Shown: positions 60,501 through 64,000 of the stretch, piece after piece
Numbering within the stretch: position 1 is the first letter of the stretch
Layout of the letters: each line of letters opens with the position of its first letter
Assembly (NCBI RefSeq): GCF_024347095.1
Contig: NZ_AP024903.1
Span: 1,922,001-1,986,000, forward strand
DNA from: Vibrio rhizosphaerae
Lineage (GTDB): Bacteria > Pseudomonadota > Gammaproteobacteria > Enterobacterales > Vibrionaceae
Direction of reading: 5' to 3'
DNA: 64,000 nt
Made by a program: the position numbers and the translations under genes
The notes under the pieces: model-generated
What the model was told of the DNA's origin: nothing
What the model saw: only the letters and a program-made list of their open reading frames with translations
Database searches by the model: none

Positions 60501-60962
60501 TGATAATGTATTGAAAACATCAAGCAGGGCCAGACCTTGTGTGTTTGATAACGATAGGCTGGAAAACCGATAAAGGCCCTGTGTGCTAAAGTCAGTTTGT
60601 GCAATCAGTTCATCATTAATCGCTTCAACCGTAGCACTTGTTGACAAACTTGAGCCAATAGAACCACCGGCAGCCGGCGCAAATTCTTCACCTAATTGTG
60701 TCGGGTCATCACCTTGCTCGATTGCTGCAAGCAGTTGGTTGACATCATCCGTAATATCAACTTTATCGCCATTCGGTGTAACCACCTTTGCGTTAAGCGC
60801 TGTATATTCATCATGGTTTAGAAAATTTCCACCCTCTAGAATAACTACCCCTGGCGGGATGATTTCTCCGGGCTTGATCGTTATCACATTGCCATTCTGA
60901 TCAATGATAATCACTTGGTCTTTTGCTACATCAGGTAGAGAAATCTTTGACTCAAACCTCAT
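53862..60962 (-). CDS. RTX adhesin, N-terminal part (gene split by a frameshift)
   Basis: The 2,366-codon N-terminal part starts at 60962 with GAGG 8 nt upstream. Residues 1-165 form a LapA-type retention module; P-A-A-G at 96-99 is the type of di-alanine site cut by LapG proteases to release such adhesins. One diverged B unit follows, then 19 A-type repeats of 98 aa (54571-60156), then two B units and the frameshift. The A units fall in three subtypes: about seven with LTLNPDGSYRFDASSYDHLSEG, eleven with LTLNADGTYRFDASGYDALSAG, and one with TFSTESTVTGLTL. No cytoplasmic role: it would be exported by a type I system and held in the outer-membrane pore. Confidence 0.86.
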   Translation of the reverse strand: MRFESKISLPDVAKDQVIIIDQNGNVITIKPGEIIPPGVVILEGGNFLNHDEYTALNAKVVTPNGDKVDITDDVNQLLAAIEQGDDPTQLGEEFAPAAGGSIGSSLSTSATVEAINDELIAQTDFSTQGLYRFSSLSLSNTQGLALLDVFNTLSSAAPVSQSTSTVDSASIVSGTFTGDVTEGNIGDVVQASGSLTISDADPNDNPVFADTTINSTYGSLSLVNGQWTYTLDQSRVQDLGEGQRVSDTITMTASDGTTQNIVINIVGTNDAPVAQAATAAVTEDATITGSITATDVDLPAGQSLVFTTDSTVPGLTLNPDGSYRFDASSYDHLSEGETQVIEIPVTVLDERGATDTTTLTITITGTNDAPVAQAATAAVTEDATITGSITATDVDLPAGQSLVFTTDSTVPGLTLNPDGSYRFDASSYDHLSEGETQVIEIPVTVLDERGATDTTTLTITITGTNDAPVAQAATAAVTEDATITGNITATDVDLPAGQSLVFTTDSTVSGLTLNPDGSYRFDASSYDHLSEGETQVIEIPVTVLDERGATDTTTLTITITGTNDAPVAQAATAAVTEDATITGSITATDVDLPAGQSLVFTTDSTVSGLTLNPDGSYRFDASSYDHLSEGETQVIEIPVTVLDERGATDTTTLTITITGTNDAPVAQAATAAVTEDATITGSITATDVDLPAGQSLVFTTDSTVSGLTLNPDGSYRFDASSYDHLSEGETQVIEIPVTVLDERGATDTTTLTITITGTNDAPVAQAATAAVTEDATITGSITATDVDLPAGQSLVFTTDSTVSGLTLNPDGSYRFDASSYDHLSEGETQVIEIPVTVLDERGATDTTTLTITITGTNDAPVAQAATAAVTEDATITGSITATDVDLPAGQSLVFTTDSTVSGLTLNPDGSYRFDASSYDHLSEGETQVIEIPVTVLDERGATDTTTLTITITGTNDAPVAQAATAAVTEDATITGSITATDVDLPAGQSLVFTTASNVPGLTLNADGTYRFDASGYDALSAGEKQIIEVPVTVTDDRGATDTTTLTITVIGTNDAPVAQAAVALVAEDATITGSITATDVDLPAGQSLVFTTASNVPGLTLNADGTYRFDASGYDALSAGEKQIIEVPVTVTDDRGATDTTTLTITVIGTNDAPVAQAAVALVAEDATITGSITATDVDLPAGQSLVFTTDSTVPGLTLNADGTYRFDASGYDALSAGEKQVIEVPVTVTDDRGATDSTTLTITVIGTNDAPVAQAAVALVAEDATITGSITATDVDLPAGQSLVFTTESNVPGLTLNADGTYRFDASGYDALSAGEKQIIEVPVTVTDDRGATDSTTLTITVVGTNDAPVAQAAVALVAEDATITGSITATDVDLPAGQSLVFTTDSTVPGLTLNADGTYRFDASGYDALSAGEKQVIEVPVTVTDDRGATDSTTLTITVVGTNDAPVAQAAVALVAEDATITGSITATDVDLPAGQSLVFTTESNVPGLTLNADGTYRFDASGYDALSVGEKQVIEVPVTVTDDRGATDTTTLTITVVGTNDAPVAQAAVALVAEDATITGSITATDVDLPAGQSLVFTTASNVPGLTLNADGTYRFDASGYDALSAGEKQIIEVPVTVTDDRGATDTTTLTITVIGTNDAPVAQAAVALVAEDATITGSITATDVDLPAGQSLVFTTASNVPGLTLNADGTYRFDASGYDALSAGEKQIIEVPVTVTDDRGATDSTTLTITVVGTNDAPVAQAAVALVAEDATITGSITATDVDLPAGQSLVFTTESNVPGLTLNADGTYRFDASGYDALSAGEKQIIEVPVTVTDDRGATDTTTLTITVIGTNDAPVAQAAVALVAEDATITGSITATDVDLPAGQSLVFTTESNVPGLTLNADGTYRFDASGYDALSAGEKQIIEVPVTVTDDRGATDSTTLTITVVGTNDAPVAQAAVALVAEDATITGSITATDVDLPAGQSLVFTTASNVPGLTLNADGTYRFDASGYDALSAGEKQIIEVPVTVTDDRGATDSTTLTITVVGTNDAPVAQAATAAVTQDQTITGSITATDVDLPADKTLTFSTESTVTGLTLNADGTYSFDASGYDALGEGETQVIKVPVTVTDDLGASGTTTLTITVTGTDDAPVVSGTFTGAVTEGDVGDVTQVSGTIAIRDVDSNDNPEFADTTATGAYGSLTLVDGQWTYTLDQSKVQSLAQNEQVKDTITLTASDGTTQDIVIDITGTDDAPVVSGTLTGAVTEGDVGDVTQVSGTIAIRDVDSNDNPVFANTTVTGTYGSLTLVDGQWTYTLDQSKVQSLNADEQVKDTITLTASDGTTQAIVIDITGTDDAPVVSGTLTGAVTEGDVGDVTRSQRHDCHP
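53885..53897 (-). other. Frameshift site in the adhesin gene (+1 base)
   Basis: Here the plus strand reads GACTGCGCGTCAC where other repeat units read GACCTGCGTCAC, a net gain of one base. It turns VTQVSG into VTRSQR and meets a stop. Removing one base makes 43352-60962 (17,611 nt) exactly divisible by three. The 54571-52134 distance also has one base over an exact repeat multiple. It could be a true mutation, a phase-variable state, or an assembly error in near-identical repeats. Confidence 0.85.
54571..60156 (-). repeat. A-type adhesin repeats, 19 units of 294 bp
   Basis: The distance 54571-60157 is exactly 19 x 294 bp. Each unit is a cadherin/VCBS-like ~98-aa domain starting GTNDAPVAQA and containing ITATDVDLPAGQSLVF. 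Aspartates at unit junctions suggest calcium binding. Subtypes cluster in blocks, which suggests block duplication and gene conversion. Confidence 0.9.
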
Positions 60963-61411
60963 AAGTGGCGCCTCTAAATCACGTATAGATCAATGGTATA
61001 ATACTAAACACAACGCATATTTATCAGTTCTTAATCGATACACCTGACAATCCCTGTATTGCGCATACTTTTTAATTGTATATCATACAGAAGTCCAACA
61101 CCATATTCGTGGCACAAGTCACATTGCAAAAAGGGCGCTTTCACAATAATTATCTGGCTTCCTTATGAAAGCTAGCCGCAGGATAATTTAAAACAGTCGC
61201 TTTTAAACGCCTGAAAAAAATTAAAAAAGTTATACACTTGTATTTTCATATATTCATGTCAGTGACTATTATTTATACATCTCTAGAAAATTAGATAGTG
61301 CTATAATTATTAGTGTAATTCTCATAAATGAGATCAATTTTTTGCGTAGGCTAAACGCTTCAGGCGATATTTTGTATATTTAGTGCAATTGGTCTAAATA
61401 GGAGAGGCTTC
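60963..61411. promoter_or_regulatory. Divergent adhesin / TolC-like control region
   Basis: A 449-bp AT-rich gap between the two divergent starts. Promoters for both must be here, but no site is clear. TGGCAC...TTGCA at about 61112 looks like a sigma-54 element, but spacing is wrong (8 instead of 5 nt). I see no RNA gene or repeat. Confidence 0.45.
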
Positions 61412-62728
61412 TTGAAAACATTCCTACTCAAATTTGTGGTATTTCTTGCTGTTTTTATCAGTGGTAATGTTCTCGCACAATCACTTGAACAAGCAGTCTC
61501 TATTACATTGGCAACAAACCCAGAACTAGAAAGTTCATTTAATCAGTATCAGAGTAAATTACAAAATTCCAGAGCCTCTGAGGGCGCTTACCTGCCTAAA
61601 GTGGATTTAGATGCAGGGATTGGGTACGAAGGGATCGAACCTGCCGCTGCAAATGCCAAAGAAAATACTGATTTAACAAGAAAAGAGGTGACCATATCCT
61701 TGACTCAATTGATTTGGGATGGTTCTTCAACGCTCAATGATATGGGGAGAACAACGGCAGAAGCAGAGGCCAGTCGCTATCAATTACTCGCTGATGCGTC
61801 GGATAAAGCTTTGGAAGTGACAAAACTGTATCTGGATGCAGAAAAAGCGAGCGATGTCTTAACGTTATCTGAAGCAAATCTACAGATACATAAGAAAATT
61901 TATCGGGATATTAAGCGCAGAACTGAGTCAGGGTTAGGCTCTACCGCCGATGTGACTCAAGTTGAAGCCCGTGTTGCAAAAGCCGAAGCCAATTTGCTGG
62001 CCGCCCAAAATAATCTCTTTGAAACCCATTCAAAATTCAAAGAAACAGTTGGAGAACAACCGGTTGAGCTGACGTTTCCTCAGGCCAATCAGGAACAAAT
62101 TCCTCACAGCTTTCAGGATGCAAAAACTCAAGCATTGAAATCACACCCAATTATGCAAGTAACCCAGCAAAATATTGCTGCAGCCCGTTACCAGTATAAG
62201 CAAAATCAGTCGCCGTATTATCCGAGTATCTCTTTGCAGGCGAATCATAGTATCCGAAATGATGCTGCGGGATATATCGGAACGAGTACAGAAACAACGG
62301 CAATGATACGAATGCATTATAATCTCTACAATGGCGGTTCTGACCTAGCCAATGAAAAAAGTGCAGCTTATGCGTTAAATAAAGCAAAAGATTTACGGGA
62401 AAAATCATACCGGGAAGTTTTAGGCGGGCTTGAGTTGTCTTGGCAAGCACTTGATTTTTCAAGCCAAAGACGAACTTTTCTTGCAGATTTGGTTGATTCC
62501 GTATCAAAAACAGTAATTGCATATGAAAAACAATATCAGATCGGTCAACGTACATTGCTTGATTTGCTGAATAGTGAAAATGAGCTCTTTGAGGCCCGGA
62601 AGGAATATCTTGAGGCAAAATATACTGAAGCGTATGCACAATACCGTGTCATGAATGCCGTAGGTAATTTGCTTGATAGTCTGAAAGTTACGCTCCCACA
62701 AGAATGGGTGGCCCACTCAGGTGATTAA
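61412..62728 (+). CDS. TolC-like outer-membrane channel (type I secretion, LapE/AggA type)
   Basis: The 438-residue protein has a signal peptide ending VLAQS and the two internal repeats of TolC family coiled-coil hairpins (LEQAVSITLATNPELESSFN, and the second near ALKSHPIMQVTQQN). It should be the outer-membrane pore for the divergent adhesin, as the FrhA- and LapA-type loci do. The start is a TTG (61412) with GGAG 7 nt upstream; no better ATG exists. The inner-membrane ABC and adaptor genes are not in the window. The OmpA gene overlaps its end. Confidence 0.9.
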   Translation: MKTFLLKFVVFLAVFISGNVLAQSLEQAVSITLATNPELESSFNQYQSKLQNSRASEGAYLPKVDLDAGIGYEGIEPAAANAKENTDLTRKEVTISLTQLIWDGSSTLNDMGRTTAEAEASRYQLLADASDKALEVTKLYLDAEKASDVLTLSEANLQIHKKIYRDIKRRTESGLGSTADVTQVEARVAKAEANLLAAQNNLFETHSKFKETVGEQPVELTFPQANQEQIPHSFQDAKTQALKSHPIMQVTQQNIAAARYQYKQNQSPYYPSISLQANHSIRNDAAGYIGTSTETTAMIRMHYNLYNGGSDLANEKSAAYALNKAKDLREKSYREVLGGLELSWQALDFSSQRRTFLADLVDSVSKTVIAYEKQYQIGQRTLLDLLNSENELFEARKEYLEAKYTEAYAQYRVMNAVGNLLDSLKVTLPQEWVAHSGD

Positions 62729-62729
62729 G

Positions 62730-63362
62730 ATGAAATTCAATTATTTGCTCTTATTAGTCTCATTGCCGGTTTGGTCAGCGAATATTGCTGACCAAAGTCA
62801 GGATGAATATGATTACATTCCTACCCCAACCGTTGTGCAAGCTTTTGACCTGGCAGATTCAGATCATGATGGTGTCATCAATGCACGGGATTTATGTCCT
62901 AACACCCCGAAAAACGCCAAAATAGATAACGATGGTTGTGAAACGTATTACCGAAGTAAAACCCAACGGCAACTACGAATTTTATTTGAGAACGACTCAA
63001 GTCATATTAATTCCATCTTTACTCTACAGATTAAACAGATGGCACTTTTTTTAGCAAAGTATCCTGAAACGTCAATCGAGCTCAGAGGCTATGCCAGTCC
63101 TAGTGGTGAAGCGCAATATAACCAAGCATTATCCAAACAGCGAGCGGACAGCGTGAAGGCTCGGCTGATAGCGGAAGGTGTCCCGGCAAACAGAATCAGG
63201 ATTGTCGGATTTGGTGAGTCTCATCCTGAAGCGACAGGTGAAGATCAAATCAGTGATGCCAAAAATCGCCGGGTTTCTGCGACAGTTGTAGGTTATAAGG
63301 GGGATGTCGAGAAAAAATGGACGATTTTCTCTACACTTCCGCCCAACCGACATACTTATTAG
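62730..63362 (+). CDS. OmpA-family protein with thrombospondin type 3 repeat
   Basis: The 210-residue exported protein has a signal peptide (MKFNYLLLLVSLPVWSANIA), a calcium-binding type 3 repeat (DSDHDGVINARDLCPNTPKN) and a C-terminal OmpA-like peptidoglycan-binding domain (IELRGYASPSGEAQYNQALS; NRIRIVGFGESHP; DAKNRRV). It starts 2 nt past the channel gene's stop and is translationally coupled to it; a GTG at 62721 is an alternative start. It probably anchors the adhesin/secretion complex to peptidoglycan, since the same pairing occurs next to FrhA-type adhesins. Confidence 0.88.
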   Translation: MKFNYLLLLVSLPVWSANIADQSQDEYDYIPTPTVVQAFDLADSDHDGVINARDLCPNTPKNAKIDNDGCETYYRSKTQRQLRILFENDSSHINSIFTLQIKQMALFLAKYPETSIELRGYASPSGEAQYNQALSKQRADSVKARLIAEGVPANRIRIVGFGESHPEATGEDQISDAKNRRVSATVVGYKGDVEKKWTIFSTLPPNRHTY

Positions 63363-63503
63363 TCATCTATTCCGACAAAACCTCCCAACAGAAAAGCTCT
63401 GCTATGGCAGAGACGTTATCATTCAACCACACAGACGATTGATAAAGATGAGATGTACCACTTTTCGGTCTGGGATGTTACTCTTCGCTGATGATCTTTC
63501 TTG

Positions 63504-63543
63504 GGCTGAAACTATCACAACGGATAGTTCAGCCTGATTTTTT
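63504..63543 (+). terminator. Terminator after the OmpA-family gene
   Basis: GGCTGAAACTATC (63504-63516) pairs with GATAGTTCAGCC (63523-63534), with one bulged A, followed by a T-run at 63538-63543. Confidence 0.8.
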
Positions 63544-63575
63544 GCATGAAATACAATAGCTTTGAGATGACACCC

Positions 63576-64000
63576 ATGTATTTATCTAAGTTAACACCAG
63601 CTGTGTTCACACATTTATATAACGATATCGTTGAATTCCGTCGTACTTTCGACCTTCCCGTCAACCAACCAAGTAGTCTCGACAAAGACGCAGATACGCT
63701 CCATACATCACTGGCAATTGAAGAGCTGACTGAACTTGCGGAAGCTCAGGATAAAGTTGAACAGGCTGATGCGATTGTAGATACCGTTTACGTTCTGATG
63801 GGACGTCTGGTGCACCTTGGTGATGAGACTCCCGCCCATAATCCGGGTATCAGTTATCTGATTGATTTGCTGTTAAATGTTGCGGCTCATCGCAACATCG
63901 ATTTCATTCCGTGCTGGGATGAGGTCCATAGTTCAAATATGAGTAAGGTCTGCCGTAACCAAACCGAATACGATGAGACGGAATCATTTTATGCGAAGCA
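63576..64000 (+). CDS. MazG-like NTP pyrophosphohydrolase, 3' end outside the window
   Basis: The first 141 codons of a plus-strand gene starting MYLSKLTPAVFTHLYNDIVEF. The IEELTELAEAQDKVEQADAI stretch and V-D-T-V-Y-V supply the E-E-x-x-E...E-x-x-D metal site of the MazG/phosphoribosyl-ATP pyrophosphohydrolase-like superfamily. It should cleave a nucleoside triphosphate or similar substrate in the cytoplasm. No strong Shine-Dalgarno is visible. It probably is a separate unit after the terminator at 63504-63543. Confidence 0.78.
   Translation, partial: MYLSKLTPAVFTHLYNDIVEFRRTFDLPVNQPSSLDKDADTLHTSLAIEELTELAEAQDKVEQADAIVDTVYVLMGRLVHLGDETPAHNPGISYLIDLLLNVAAHRNIDFIPCWDEVHSSNMSKVCRNQTEYDETESFYAK

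Noticed and set aside
61112-61130. Sigma-54 promoter (TGGCAC ... TTGCA) upstream of the adhesin/channel genes
   Set aside because: Spacer between the elements is 8 nt instead of 5, so a functional site is unlikely.

Overview
The window is a chromosomal segment of a gamma-proteobacterium, almost certainly a Vibrio or close relative. The evidence is a complete MalT-type maltose regulon, MetA under a MetJ operator, CheV, tandem tRNA-Val(GAC) genes, and a FrhA/LapA-type giant adhesin divergent from a TolC-like gene and an OmpA-like gene. This is from gene content and layout only; no database was searched.

Region 1 (1-9000) is an accessory island. Small minus-strand cargo genes (a gene cut by the window edge, a Phd/ParE toxin-antitoxin pair, a nucleotidyltransferase-HEPN fusion, an S-pyocin/WHH-nuclease toxin with its putative immunity gene, a membrane protein, a glutathione S-transferase) alternate with seven copies of a ~450-510 bp non-coding repeat, all in one orientation. 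The copies differ from each other by paired, stem-preserving substitutions. That marks the repeat as a structured RNA or single-stranded DNA element, and it is the strongest candidate here for something undescribed.

Region 2 (9000-12400) holds a periplasmic chorismate mutase, an ethanolamine-permease-type transporter and an Asp/Glu/hydantoin racemase. The racemase promoter region carries four direct repeats with an exact 17-bp period. Region 3 (12355-28536) is the maltose/maltodextrin regulon: malEFG divergent from malK, malPQ divergent from malT, then lamB and malM. It encodes uptake through LamB, MalE and MalFGK, breakdown by MalQ and MalP, and activation by MalT, with CRP- and MalT-type sites. 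Region 4 (28656-33000) is a LysR regulator and two secreted Ser-type sulfatases. After an AT-rich spacer come two tRNA-Val genes (33680-33854).

Region 5 (34000-43300) is mostly housekeeping: a membrane diguanylate cyclase, a DUF2726/zinc-finger protein, cheV, a small ORF, metA (with three tandem MetJ boxes and an unexplained pseudoknot-capable leader), a PilF-like lipoprotein, two paralogous 80-residue membrane proteins, a LysR/MFS divergent pair and a DUF1415 protein.

Region 6 (43352-63362) is a type I-secreted giant adhesin locus. A 17.6-kb gene of roughly 5,870 codons has an N-terminal retention module with a PAAG site, 22 repeats of 98 aa, 26 repeats of ~102 aa, a PA14 lectin-like domain and RTX repeats. 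It is split by a net +1 base at about 53887-53893, which repeat arithmetic confirms. Divergent from it lie the TolC-like outer-membrane channel and an OmpA-family protein. The window ends inside a MazG-like pyrophosphohydrolase gene.
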